Shown: piece after piece, positions 14,536-23,365 of the stretch
How the letters are laid out: every line of letters begins with the position of its first letter
How positions within the stretch are numbered: the stretch's first letter is position 1
Assembly: GCA_017610305.1 (NCBI GenBank)
Contig: JAFCCJ010000006.1
Span: 1-34,220, forward strand
Direction of reading: 5' to 3'
Length of the DNA: 34,220 bases
Source of the DNA: Candidatus Iainarchaeum sp.
Lineage (GTDB): Archaea; Iainarchaeota; Iainarchaeia; Iainarchaeales; JAFCCJ01
The notes under the pieces: model-generated
What the model saw: the letters and a program-made list of their open reading frames with translations, nothing else
Told to the model about the DNA's origin: nothing
Databases searched by the model: none
Position numbers and translations under genes: made by a program

Positions 14536-15771
14536 ATGCATTTAGACGAAATTAACCATTCAGAAAGGGTTCTGTTCAAGAAAAAGCTGGAAAAACTTGG
14601 CAAACACAAGGGAAAGGGAACAGAACTTATCACGGTTTACATACCCTTCGGAACAGACCGGGGTTCTGTTATGGGGCAATTGACTGAGGAAATTAGCCAG
14701 AGTTCAAACATTAAGAGCCCCGCAACAAGAAAAAATGTGCAGGGGGCCCTGAGAAAAATAATTAATTTTCTAAAGCAGATTAACTTTAAGATTCCGAAAA
14801 AGGGAATTGTTGTTTTTGCGGGAAATGTTTCTGAGGTTGAGGGAAGAAATGACCTTAGGCTTTTCACAATTCGGCCGGTAAATGATTTGAAAACGAAATT
14901 ATACTGGTGCGATTCCAAGTTCCACCTTGATCCATTAAAGGAGATGACAAAACCTTCCGAAATTTACGGGCTTGTCACAATCGACAAAAATGAGGCGGCA
15001 ATTGCCTCGCTTGTCGGAAAGAAGTATGAGATTCTGGGAAAATTCACTTCAGGGGTTGCGGGAAAGACAAGGGCCGGGGGGCAGAGCGCAAAAAGGTTTG
15101 AGCATTTAAGGGAGGAGGCGGCACAGGACTTTTACAAAAGGATAAGTGAAAAATTAAATTTGGCGTTTCTTCCGTACGGGGATAAGTTAAAGGGAATAAT
15201 TGTTGGCGGGCCGGGAATAACAAAAAACTATTTTTTGAACAGGGATTTAATTGACCATAGGCTGAAGAGCAAAATAATCTCAACTGTCGATACATCATAT
15301 ACTGATGAATCCGGAATTAGGGAAATTGTGCAAAGGAGCGAGGAAGTTTTGAGGGACACTGACCTTATGAAAGAAAGGGCAGCAGTAAACGGTTTTTTGG
15401 AGGAGGTCGCAAAGGACTCACTTGCGGCATATGGTGAGAAAGAGGTTAATGAGGCACTTAAACTCGGGAAAGTTAAGGAGCTTATGCTCTCTGAAGGGCT
15501 GGACTGGAAGGTTATAAAATTCCAGTGCAATAACTGCGGCCTGCAGGAGGAGAAAATAGTTAAGGACGTCAACTACGCTGCAGGGAGAGAAAAATGCGAA
15601 AAATGCAGGGGCCAGACAGAGCTGCTTGAGGAAGTTGATTATCTTGATTTTATGCTTGAAAAGGTCGGCGAGACCGGGGCAGAACTGAAAATAATTTCAA
15701 CAGACACCCCTGAAGGGGAACAGTTCCTTAAGGGCTTTGGCGGGATAGGGGCAATTCTTAGATATAAATAA
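14536..15771 (+). CDS. prf1: Peptide chain release factor aRF1
   Basis: 411 residues. It recognises all three stop codons and triggers peptide release. The NIKS stop-codon motif is at 58-61, the YxCxxxF motif at 123-129 and the catalytic GGQ at 181-183 (TRAGGQSAKRF). The C-terminal domain carries a CxxC...CxxC zinc-binding pair (CNNC, CEKC), seen in many archaeal aRF1 proteins. TATA-like ATATTAAAATATT lies at 14507-14519. TruD follows after 17 nt. Confidence 0.95.
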   Translation: MHLDEINHSERVLFKKKLEKLGKHKGKGTELITVYIPFGTDRGSVMGQLTEEISQSSNIKSPATRKNVQGALRKIINFLKQINFKIPKKGIVVFAGNVSEVEGRNDLRLFTIRPVNDLKTKLYWCDSKFHLDPLKEMTKPSEIYGLVTIDKNEAAIASLVGKKYEILGKFTSGVAGKTRAGGQSAKRFEHLREEAAQDFYKRISEKLNLAFLPYGDKLKGIIVGGPGITKNYFLNRDLIDHRLKSKIISTVDTSYTDESGIREIVQRSEEVLRDTDLMKERAAVNGFLEEVAKDSLAAYGEKEVNEALKLGKVKELMLSEGLDWKVIKFQCNNCGLQEEKIVKDVNYAAGREKCEKCRGQTELLEEVDYLDFMLEKVGETGAELKIISTDTPEGEQFLKGFGGIGAILRYK

Positions 15772-15788
15772 TCTTTCACTGATTCAAA

Positions 15789-17036
15789 ATGTCATCGATA
15801 AACCACTACTCAACAGAAACTCCAGGGATTGGGGGGGAAATAAAGAGGAGGATTGCCGACTTTAAGGTTAAGGAAATCACGCCTGAGGGGGAGGCCTGCG
15901 AGATAAGGGCCTTCAGCGATGCAGAAAAAATAAGTGTGGAAAAGGAATGGCCTGTCCTGGATCCCGATAAGGAGCAGGTGATTCTCACAATGGAAAAATT
16001 CAATGTCGACACCTATGAGGCGGTGAGAAGAATAACAAGGTTTTTGCGGACAAGCAAGAAAAGAATTGGTTTTGCGGGTATGAAGGACAAGCGGGCAATT
16101 ACCGCACAAAAAATTTCCATTTACAAACCTGACTGGAATCTCTTGAAAAAATATGATTCCAGATATATTGATTTGAGGGATGCGAAATGGAGCGATGAAC
16201 GAATGGAGCTGGGAAAACTAAAGGGGAATGAGTTTGAAATTACTGTGAGAAATATTGACTTGGAAACGAAAGAGGTTGAGAAGAGGATTAAGGGCTGCTT
16301 TAAGGAAATGAAAGGTGGAATTGCCAACTACTTTGGGGAGCAAAGATTTGGGGGCGCAAGAAACATTACCCATTTGGTTGGAAAAGAACTGCTTAATGGA
16401 AATTTCCGGGAGGGAGTTATGCTTTACCTTACATCAACCTTTCCCGGGGAGCAGGAGGATATCCGAGATGCGAGGATGGGCCTTGCAAAGAGCGGAGATT
16501 TCTCAAAAGCGGTTAAGGAGTTTCCCAAAAAGTTTCGTTACGAACGCGCAATACTTGACCATCTTTCAAAATCGGAAAATGATTTTGTCGGTGCGCTGGG
16601 GAAGCTTCCAAAATCACTTTGCTATATGTTTGTTCATGCATATCAGTCCTTTCTCTTTAACAAGATTATAAACAAGAGAATTGAGGCAGGTTTTGGTTTG
16701 GGGAAAATTGAGGAGGATGTTCTTGAGGGCGGCGTTCCCACGGCACCGCTTATAGGGCTTGAGACCAAATTCTCAGAGGGGAGATTGGGAAAAATTGAAA
16801 GAATGGTACTTGAGGAGGATGACATTGAACTTAAAAATTTTGAGGTTAAAAAGATGAGCATATTGAGTTCAAAGGGGGGGCGAAAAAAGATTGTCCTGCT
16901 CCTGGAAAAACTAAAATTGCTAAAAGTCGAGGATGATGATTTGAACGAGGGAAAGAGAAAGGCGACTGTTTCATTTGCTTTGGATAAGTGGAATTATGCC
17001 ACAACTGTTCTTCGGGAGCTGATGAAAAGTGGCTGA
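15789..17036 (+). CDS. truD: tRNA pseudouridine synthase TruD
   Basis: 415 residues. It makes pseudouridine 13 in tRNA. The family signature GFAGMKDKRAITAQKIS contains the catalytic Asp (GMKDKR). GNEFEITVRN, NYFGEQRFG and the large inserted TRUD domain are in the expected order. The start at 15789 is 17 nt after aRF1; the end overlaps the next gene by 8 nt (GTGGCTGA), so aRF1, TruD and the two glycosyltransferase-like genes probably form one transcript. Confidence 0.94.
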   Translation: MSSINHYSTETPGIGGEIKRRIADFKVKEITPEGEACEIRAFSDAEKISVEKEWPVLDPDKEQVILTMEKFNVDTYEAVRRITRFLRTSKKRIGFAGMKDKRAITAQKISIYKPDWNLLKKYDSRYIDLRDAKWSDERMELGKLKGNEFEITVRNIDLETKEVEKRIKGCFKEMKGGIANYFGEQRFGGARNITHLVGKELLNGNFREGVMLYLTSTFPGEQEDIRDARMGLAKSGDFSKAVKEFPKKFRYERAILDHLSKSENDFVGALGKLPKSLCYMFVHAYQSFLFNKIINKRIEAGFGLGKIEEDVLEGGVPTAPLIGLETKFSEGRLGKIERMVLEEDDIELKNFEVKKMSILSSKGGRKKIVLLLEKLKLLKVEDDDLNEGKRKATVSFALDKWNYATTVLRELMKSG

Positions 17037-17760
17037 GGCAAAGGTTTTGGTTGGCTGCCCAATTACATCATATAAGGAACAGGTTATTGACCAGTATCTT
17101 GAAGGTTACAATGCGCTAAGCTTTAAAAACAAGGACCTGCTTTTGTTTGACAATTCCCCTGATGAAAAGATGTTCAACAGGATTAGTAAGATTAAGGGAA
17201 TCACCGTTGAGAAAAGCAGGCACACGAAAAATGTAAGGGAAATGATAACAAGGGACAGGAATGAATTGCGTAAGAGAACTCTGGAGGGAGGGTACGATTA
17301 TTTCTTTTCCCTTGAGCAGGATGTTATTCCTCCGGTTAATGCCATTGAGAAGCTTATTTCAAACAGGAAAAGAGTTTGTAATGGTTTGTATTTCAACTTC
17401 TTCAGCTCCAGGAACATGGGGGAGAATGCAATTGAACTGGTTGCAACTTTTTCCACATGGCTTGATCCTGAAATGAGGGAACTGCGCCTTACAAGGATGC
17501 TGAAATTCGAGGATGTTTTCCCAAGCAGGCTTATTGAAATATATTCCGGGGGGATAGGCGCGACCCTTATTGAGAAGGAAGTTCTGGAAAAAATAAAATT
17601 CAGGTATGATGAGAAGGTTGAATCCTTTGAGGATGTTTTCTTCTACCAGGATTGCTATGAAAAGGGAATTGAAGTATGGCTTGATTCCTCAATTGTTGCA
17701 AATCACCTGTTGAGCAAATGGCCGGATGAGGTTAAAGAAGGGTTGTGGAAAAATGTCTGA
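17029..17760 (+). CDS. GT-A-like glycosyltransferase family protein (paralogue 1)
   Basis: 243 residues, GTG start overlapping the TruD stop by 8 nt. The N-terminus VLVGCPITSYKEQVIDQYLEGYNAL and LLLFDNSPD resemble the nucleotide-sugar-binding half of a GT-A fold; ITRDRNELRK and SLEQDVIPP (a DxD-like metal site) are shared with the two paralogues in this window. There is no signal or membrane segment, so it is likely cytosolic. It probably transfers a sugar to a surface glycan, possibly S-layer glycan; donor and acceptor are unknown. Confidence 0.7.
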   Translation: MAEAKVLVGCPITSYKEQVIDQYLEGYNALSFKNKDLLLFDNSPDEKMFNRISKIKGITVEKSRHTKNVREMITRDRNELRKRTLEGGYDYFFSLEQDVIPPVNAIEKLISNRKRVCNGLYFNFFSSRNMGENAIELVATFSTWLDPEMRELRLTRMLKFEDVFPSRLIEIYSGGIGATLIEKEVLEKIKFRYDEKVESFEDVFFYQDCYEKGIEVWLDSSIVANHLLSKWPDEVKEGLWKNV

Positions 17761-18463
17761 AAGGGTTTTGATCGGGGTGCCAATTAACCTTGGCACAATG
17801 TTTGGTGTTCCGAGTTTGATAAGGGCGCTGAAGGGGCAGGACTGGAAAGACAGGGATATAATTTTCATTGACCGCGCAAGGGAAGAGAGATTTATCGATG
17901 CATGTAAAAATGTAAAAGATATTGAGTGGATAAAGAGTGAGTTTCTCGGGAATGAACGGGAAGCGATAACTAGGGACCGGAATGAATTACGGAAAATTGC
18001 GCTTGAAAAAAAATTCGATTACCTTATGCTGATTGAGCAGGAAATTCTTCCCCCTGAGAATTTTTTAAGCAGGGCTGTCGGGGAAAGGAAGGATGTTTTC
18101 GGTGGAATTTTCTTTCCCTCAATTATACAGAAACCAAATGACCCTGAAAAGCCGATAATTAAAAACAGGGTTACAAATCTCTCAAGATTTGAAAAAACAA
18201 AGGGCGGTGATGTCAATGTAGGGGGCCTGACTCTGAAAGATGTTCTTCCAAGCAAGGCATTTGAGATTGATATGATGACATTAAATATTGCCCTGATTTC
18301 CAGAAAAGTACTGGAAAAGGTCGAATTCAAAACCCAGGGAAATCCACTTTCAGAAGACCTTATTTTTGCCACAGACTGTAAAAAAGAGGGGTTCTGCCTG
18401 TTTTCTGACAGCTCTATTGTTTGTGGCTTCCGCCAAGGGCTGGTTGTGACAATCCTCGATTGA
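17753..18463 (+). CDS. GT-A-like glycosyltransferase family protein (paralogue 2, altered metal motif)
   Basis: 236 residues from the ATG at 17753, which overlaps the previous stop by 8 nt (ATGTCTGA), the same geometry as the junction before it. It shares VLIGVPIN, AITRDRNELRKIAL and the general layout with paralogue 1, but the EQDVIPP motif reads EQEILPP, replacing the central Asp with Glu. It may be less active or use another donor. A longer frame from 17726 lies inside the upstream gene and is not preferred. Confidence 0.65.
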   Translation: MSERVLIGVPINLGTMFGVPSLIRALKGQDWKDRDIIFIDRAREERFIDACKNVKDIEWIKSEFLGNEREAITRDRNELRKIALEKKFDYLMLIEQEILPPENFLSRAVGERKDVFGGIFFPSIIQKPNDPEKPIIKNRVTNLSRFEKTKGGDVNVGGLTLKDVLPSKAFEIDMMTLNIALISRKVLEKVEFKTQGNPLSEDLIFATDCKKEGFCLFSDSSIVCGFRQGLVVTILD

Positions 18464-18540
18464 ATAGTACAAAAGCAGTAATTTTGGCATTTAAGGCCTT
18501 AATTCTGCAAAAAATGCCCTTTAAAATGTGATAAATTGCC

Positions 18541-18558
18541 CCTTAAGGTGGTTTTTTT
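18541..18558 (+). terminator. Putative U-tract terminator after the glycosyltransferase pair
   Basis: CCTTAAGG palindrome followed by GTTTTTTT in the convergent gap between two genes. A further inverted repeat (GGCATTT ... AAATGCC, about 18486-18517) precedes it. T-runs suffice for many archaeal terminators. Confidence 0.45.
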
Positions 18559-19189
18559 ATACGCTTATTCTGCCCATAATCTCGTTTATTTTGGCAATAA
18601 TCTCCTCAGAATCGCTATACATTGTTTGTAAAACCACAAACGAGACCCTCGATACCTCATCAAAGCTGTTTGGCTTTAGAGTAATTTTGTTATTTTCCAG
18701 AATTGCCTCCGAAATCTCAAGAGTCTCATCCGGAATCTCAATAAGAATAATCACTTTATCCAGATTTAGCATATTTTGGCATTCCTCGATTCCAATCTCC
18801 TCATTAACCATGACATCCCCCTCATTGGTCTGGCAGTAAAGAAGGTTATTCTCAGGATCGACAACCCTTCCAAGGGTAATAACATCCTTACCATTTGCAA
18901 TCAGTATGGAATTAAAGAGTACAAGTGAATTGGTCATAACTGCATTTGCCGGGCCTTGTTCATAAAATGCCGGGGAAATTATGAATTCCTTTTCATTCTT
19001 CAATAAGCTTAGGTATTCCCCTGGAATTTTGTTGTTGGACGCAAATTTGATATTCTGCTCAACTATTTCAAATTCATAAGATTTGTTCATGTCCTGGAAA
19101 ATTATATATGCGAATAAAAGAATGAGTAAAATAACTGCCGCACTTACAACAATCTGCTGGTTTTTGTTCATAAGATTCTTCAGATGCAA
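18557..19189 (-). CDS. Membrane-anchored protein of unknown function
   Basis: 210 residues; the second ATG at 19171 (204 residues) is also possible. One N-terminal hydrophobic helix (VVSAAVILLILLFAYIIF) after a short basic segment is followed by a soluble, probably extracellular domain of about 170 residues with two Cys. No family recognised. It lies downstream of a glycosyltransferase-like gene and the S-layer gene on the same strand, so an envelope role is plausible. Confidence 0.6.
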   Translation of the reverse strand: MHLKNLMNKNQQIVVSAAVILLILLFAYIIFQDMNKSYEFEIVEQNIKFASNNKIPGEYLSLLKNEKEFIISPAFYEQGPANAVMTNSLVLFNSILIANGKDVITLGRVVDPENNLLYCQTNEGDVMVNEEIGIEECQNMLNLDKVIILIEIPDETLEISEAILENNKITLKPNSFDEVSRVSFVVLQTMYSDSEEIIAKINEIMGRISV

Positions 19190-19226
19190 AAGGATTAAAA
19201 AAGAAATTAATTTTTTAGGCTAAATC

Positions 19227-19964
19227 TTACTGGTTGGACTGAATCTTCTTTTCCGTCACCCATGGCTTGTATAGGTGCTTGCAAAGCATGCCGGTGTCAA
19301 GGCTTATTGAATATCCTTTTCCTAATGCATCTGTGCAGAACCACCAGTCATCAAATGCATTGTTTCCCTCAACAAACCTGAATTCTATTTCCCTTAAAAC
19401 CTCATTTTTTATAAGCATGCAGCCTATTCCTGTCGCCCTTAGGTTTTCTATAACCCTGCTCGGGGCAAGGTCGGCAATGCCAAGGGTGGTTGTTTTTTCA
19501 GCCAACCTATCCTCTTCACTGCGATAAAAATACGCAAGTATAACAAGGGAATTCAGTTCAGGAACCAGGTTGAAATAAGTCCCTGAAATTACTTTCTGGT
19601 TTCTTTCAAGCAATCGTTGAATAAAATCTTTGGGGGGGATAACATCCTGCTCAAGAGAGAGAAAGAAATCATAATTTTTCTTGAGGGCCAAATCCCTTAT
19701 CAGGTTCCTTCCATCAACTATTCTTTTTTTGGGCTCTGAAGAATTATGCCCCTGTTTTAGAATATTAAATTCTCCATCCATCTCACTGTTCCATTTCTCA
19801 GCAATTCCTTTCAGCTTCCTGAAATAACCGCCCTTCTTGGAATTGTCCACAAGGCATATATCAAAATTTTTGTAGCTAAGGGAATATAGCCCCTCAATGT
19901 ATTCCTCGAGGCAGTATTCTTTCCCATCATATGTCGGGCAACCAACCAGAATTTTAGGTTCCAT
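19227..19964 (-). CDS. GT-A-like glycosyltransferase family protein (paralogue 3)
   Basis: 245 residues. ILVGCPTYDGKEYCLEEYIEGLYSLSYKNFDICLVDNS and FFLSLEQDVIPP match paralogue 1 closely in position. VDGRNLIRDLAL takes the place of ITRDRNELRK. The DxD-like EQD site is retained. It lies between the S-layer gene and the membrane-anchored protein on the same strand; CTTAAAAATAG near 19994 is a possible promoter. S-layer or surface glycosylation is the best guess. Confidence 0.7.
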   Translation of the reverse strand: MEPKILVGCPTYDGKEYCLEEYIEGLYSLSYKNFDICLVDNSKKGGYFRKLKGIAEKWNSEMDGEFNILKQGHNSSEPKKRIVDGRNLIRDLALKKNYDFFLSLEQDVIPPKDFIQRLLERNQKVISGTYFNLVPELNSLVILAYFYRSEEDRLAEKTTTLGIADLAPSRVIENLRATGIGCMLIKNEVLREIEFRFVEGNNAFDDWWFCTDALGKGYSISLDTGMLCKHLYKPWVTEKKIQSNQ

Positions 19965-20035
19965 AAATTATATTTGCGGGGAAACTATTTTTAAGTTAAA
20001 AAATGCCGGTTACAGCAAAGATAAGGATTTTTGGG

Positions 20036-20077
20036 GTTTTTAAAAAAAAAGAAAAAGAATAGGTCTTGCGACCTATT
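20036..20077 (-). terminator. Hairpin plus U-tract terminator of the S-layer gene
   Basis: An 8-bp perfect stem (20058-20065 with 20070-20077, 4-nt loop) starts 9 nt after the S-layer stop codon. On the minus strand it is followed by a T-rich stretch (20036-20057). It looks like a strong intrinsic terminator, fitting a highly expressed gene. Confidence 0.75.
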
Positions 20078-20086
20078 TCAGAACAT

Positions 20087-23035
20087 TTACAGGTTGTCGA
20101 TTGCGTTAATGAGGTCCTGTGCTGCTCTCTGGGTGTCGCCGGCATTATATCCTGCGATGACTATGTCCCCAGATGCATCAACCTCAGCAACGGTGTCGCC
20201 TGCGGCAGTTAATCTGTCTGCCAAACCGCTGACTCCTGCAGCTACGCTGTTGACTATAGGTCCACCGACAATGATTTTCTTGCCTGTGACGTTGTCAACA
20301 TCCAGATGTACCAGTGTTGAAACTGATGCTGGAGCTTCGTAGGTAGTTGGAGTTGCGCTACAAGATCCTGCGTCTCCGTCTCCACCACTGCAGCTTGCTG
20401 TATAATTAACAGCCTCTATCAGAATGGTGGTTCCGGCCGAAGTTATTCCTGTCTCGCCTTCAGCTACTGACAATGACTCTCCGCTTGACTCGGTCTCGTA
20501 CTCGGTTCCAAGGACATAGATTAAAGTCTCTTCCTTGTTCTCCGGAATACTCAACTTTGCACCTGCGTCGCTGTCAAGCAACCATGCCTTGGTTCCCTTA
20601 CCAGTATAACCTGACTGCAAGTAGCTTGAGGTTGTTCCTGATCTTAGGTTCCATGATAGGTTGGTTGACGTGAAGGAAACATCTTCTCCGAAATAGCTCA
20701 AATTGCTATTTGGGAATGGTCCAATGAGTCCTCCGTCATCGTTGTCTATGAAGACATTGAAGTCGCCGGTACTAACTTCGTCGTCAATCCTGAAGCCTGA
20801 CACAAAGTAGGCATTTGGATCGGTGAATAAGTCAGCCGAGTTGAAGTCACTGTCTTTTGGTATGAAGCAAGTGTAGTCAAGTACTTCATCCTCTGTGTAT
20901 GTCCCGTCATCTAGGGGCATAGCGGTTCCCCAGTACTCGATTGCCTTGCTGTTCTGGATTACACTGCCCTCATCAGAACCAATTATGTCGCCATCCAGCA
21001 TCAGGAAGAATGAACTTGCGGCATTTGTATCGTTCGGGTACATGAATGCATAATATACACTCCTGTCACCGTTTCCCACAAGATCTACGTTGTCCGCTGT
21101 GTTGTGGTCCTGCACGACGTTCTGGCTGAAGAATAGCTTACCTTCAGCCTCATCCGCTGTTTCACCTGACATGTTGTACAACAAGGTTCCTGTACTGTTG
21201 TTCTGCCTGAACTCTGCATAACCTGGAACAGTTACATAGATTGTAGTTCCTGCGGAGGTACCACCAGTAACGATATAGTTGACGTCCTCGATAACAACAA
21301 AGTTATCTGCTCCGCCTACAATGTTATAGTCGTTTCCGGCTGTCCCACCAACTAGGCCGATGTTAACATCGTTAGTTGCCGCGTAGTTGACATCAGTCCA
21401 GATATTGCCGTTGATATAGTCTCCCTCGGCAATGGTTATGTTCAGGTCTGTACTTGCGCCACTTCCGTCATCGATTTTATACCAAATTGTTTTGGTGTCG
21501 AATAGGAATGACCCTCCAGTTAGACCGTTGTTTGAGAGCTTTAGGTAGAACGGGATATTGTGTTCTGTGTCATCAGCACCCCTGAAGGAAAATCCACCTG
21601 CTTCTGCGGACGGATCAAGTCCTGTTATGTTCTTACCAAACTCAAGAGTGGTTTTCTCCTGACTACCTTCGAAACCTGCATACTCTACAGTGGCGTATCC
21701 TTTACCCAAAGTACCTTCAGCCAAAGCCTGACCGAATACGGCTGTTACGCCTTCGTTTCCGGTTAAGGACTGTCCGGCAATTGTCGGGTATAGAGGTCCG
21801 TTTCCTGTAGATGTATTGTTCCAGGTATCTCTGGAGTTTTGAACCCTTATTTTGTACAGGTTGTTTGTGTCGTTTGCTGTTAGGGTAACACTGTAGTCAT
21901 AGATTCCTGTAGTGTCTGTTGAGTCATATGGATAGCCGCTGCCATCATACAGCTCGACAGTATCAGTTCCCTTGGTTATTTCAACATAACCCTGGGCACT
22001 TGTCGCACCTACTGCAATTGTATCGATATACAAGTTGCTCTGCAATGCGTAGTCATCGTTTGAATCAACGAATGTGTCTTTCAGATTGGATGTGGATGCT
22101 ACGGTCTGTGTATCGATCTTTGTGCCGCTTGAATCATACAGCTCAAATGTTGCTGTGTAACTTGTTACGGCTGCACCTGATTGCACAATCTGTACGAGCT
22201 TGGCGGTTACGTCCTGCCCGTCGTAGAGCCCTGCACCGATCAAACCGGTGATGGTCTCTCCCTCGTTGTATGACTCCTTTGCACTGGTCTTGACCAATTT
22301 AATGTATTTTGTACCGGTCAAGGTTGCGTTGCTCAGGCTATACTGCTCACCGAACAGGATTACTTTGACTGCGTCAGTTGATCCTGAGTCTTCGTAGGTA
22401 GTATCTCCTAAGTCGATTCCTGCTGAGCCCAATACGACTTCCCAGTAGAACTTGCCGCCGTTAATGAAGGCAACAACGTCCTTTATACTTGAAGATGTAT
22501 CGAACTTTGCGTCGACCTCAACACCAATTTTCTCCTGAATTGTAGGAGTTGTATTGGCACCGGCAACTTTCTGTGTCAACGACTGATTATACAGATGCGG
22601 TAATTGCGCGTCTGTCAGTGCGTTTGTGTCATTATCTGCGTTTATTTCTATCTGGCCCGCCTTGGAGTTCAAATCAAATTTATATTGCTTTGAACCTGCA
22701 CCATAGCTAACGGTTCCACCTATAGTTAAGTCCACGCTAAGATCGCTTACTGAAGCGTCTGAGCCTCCGCCCTCTCCTGGAGTTCCGGAAACTGAGACTG
22801 TTTTAGTCATAGTAGCTTTCTCTGCAATCTTTGCAGCAATGTTTCCTGCCCAAACACCGTCGCTGACCTGTGCGTCAGATCCAACAACAATGCTTACGTT
22901 GGGGGAACCACTTGCTCCATAGATATCAGACTTTTGTAGGCTTAATGCCGCTGAAACCATTGGCGCTAAGGCTGTGCCCACTAGTGCTGCTCCAATTCCT
23001 ACAGCTGCTAGCTTTTTTATGCTCAAACCTTTCAT
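20087..23035 (-). CDS. S-layer protein (Methanococcus-type)
   Basis: 982 residues from the ATG at 23035, with GAGGTGA 8 nt upstream. Signal peptide: SIKKLAAVGIGAALVGTALAPMVSA, probable cleavage after VSA. The following SPNVSIVVGSDAQVSDGVWAGNIAAKIAE is the N-terminal domain motif of methanogen and Thermococcus S-layer proteins. The C-terminus (KKIIVGGPIVNS ... DIVIAGYNAGDTQRAAQDLINAI) matches the C-terminal S-layer domain. The middle is Thr/Ser/Gly/Asp-rich beta structure with at least 12 N-X-S/T sequons and few Cys. Forms the paracrystalline cell coat. No C-terminal membrane anchor is seen. The glycosyltransferase-like neighbours fit N-glycosylation. Confidence 0.9.
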   Translation of the reverse strand: MKGLSIKKLAAVGIGAALVGTALAPMVSAALSLQKSDIYGASGSPNVSIVVGSDAQVSDGVWAGNIAAKIAEKATMTKTVSVSGTPGEGGGSDASVSDLSVDLTIGGTVSYGAGSKQYKFDLNSKAGQIEINADNDTNALTDAQLPHLYNQSLTQKVAGANTTPTIQEKIGVEVDAKFDTSSSIKDVVAFINGGKFYWEVVLGSAGIDLGDTTYEDSGSTDAVKVILFGEQYSLSNATLTGTKYIKLVKTSAKESYNEGETITGLIGAGLYDGQDVTAKLVQIVQSGAAVTSYTATFELYDSSGTKIDTQTVASTSNLKDTFVDSNDDYALQSNLYIDTIAVGATSAQGYVEITKGTDTVELYDGSGYPYDSTDTTGIYDYSVTLTANDTNNLYKIRVQNSRDTWNNTSTGNGPLYPTIAGQSLTGNEGVTAVFGQALAEGTLGKGYATVEYAGFEGSQEKTTLEFGKNITGLDPSAEAGGFSFRGADDTEHNIPFYLKLSNNGLTGGSFLFDTKTIWYKIDDGSGASTDLNITIAEGDYINGNIWTDVNYAATNDVNIGLVGGTAGNDYNIVGGADNFVVIEDVNYIVTGGTSAGTTIYVTVPGYAEFRQNNSTGTLLYNMSGETADEAEGKLFFSQNVVQDHNTADNVDLVGNGDRSVYYAFMYPNDTNAASSFFLMLDGDIIGSDEGSVIQNSKAIEYWGTAMPLDDGTYTEDEVLDYTCFIPKDSDFNSADLFTDPNAYFVSGFRIDDEVSTGDFNVFIDNDDGGLIGPFPNSNLSYFGEDVSFTSTNLSWNLRSGTTSSYLQSGYTGKGTKAWLLDSDAGAKLSIPENKEETLIYVLGTEYETESSGESLSVAEGETGITSAGTTILIEAVNYTASCSGGDGDAGSCSATPTTYEAPASVSTLVHLDVDNVTGKKIIVGGPIVNSVAAGVSGLADRLTAAGDTVAEVDASGDIVIAGYNAGDTQRAAQDLINAIDNL

Positions 23036-23365
23036 ATTTTGTTTCACCTCACAAATTATCTTATGAAAATTTCGCCCATAAATATCTATCGGTTCAAACT
23101 CACAAAGTCCGAGACAGAGATATCTAAAGGCTTCTAATAATCTAACACACGCTCCTTTAAATACCTTTCGGTTACCGCAGATGCCATATTATGCCTTAAA
23201 TCGCCAATTAGAGGCAAATTAAGGCTTTTGTTGAATCCAATTCCGGCAATCTGCGAACACTAATAAGGTATCTGCTAAAGCAGCGTTAGATTACATATCG
23301 TTTATAGAATTGAGACCATTCCTTTTTAATTATTAAGGCAATCGACTGATTATTAAACTCTTTCC
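23036..23365. promoter_or_regulatory. S-layer upstream region (330 nt without a gene)
   Basis: No coding potential seen. It holds the ribosome binding site, a minus-strand TATA-like TATTTAAAG near 23155-23163 (predicted start about 23133, leaving a roughly 100-nt 5' UTR), and the long inverted repeat described separately. The winged-helix gene upstream ends at 23366 on the same strand. Confidence 0.6.
23138..23293. repeat. 156-bp imperfect inverted repeat upstream of the S-layer gene
   Basis: Both arms carry the same ordered blocks in opposite orientation: TAATCTAAC (23138-23146 and 23285-23293), ATACCTT (23161-23167 and 23265-23271), CGCAGAT with GCC (23176-23185 and 23245-23255, one-base bulge), and GCCTTAA (23193-23199 and 23219-23225). 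The centre is near 23215. It covers the predicted S-layer promoter. It may be a decayed mobile element with inverted arms, a multi-site operator, or a long RNA hairpin if transcribed. Confidence 0.7.
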
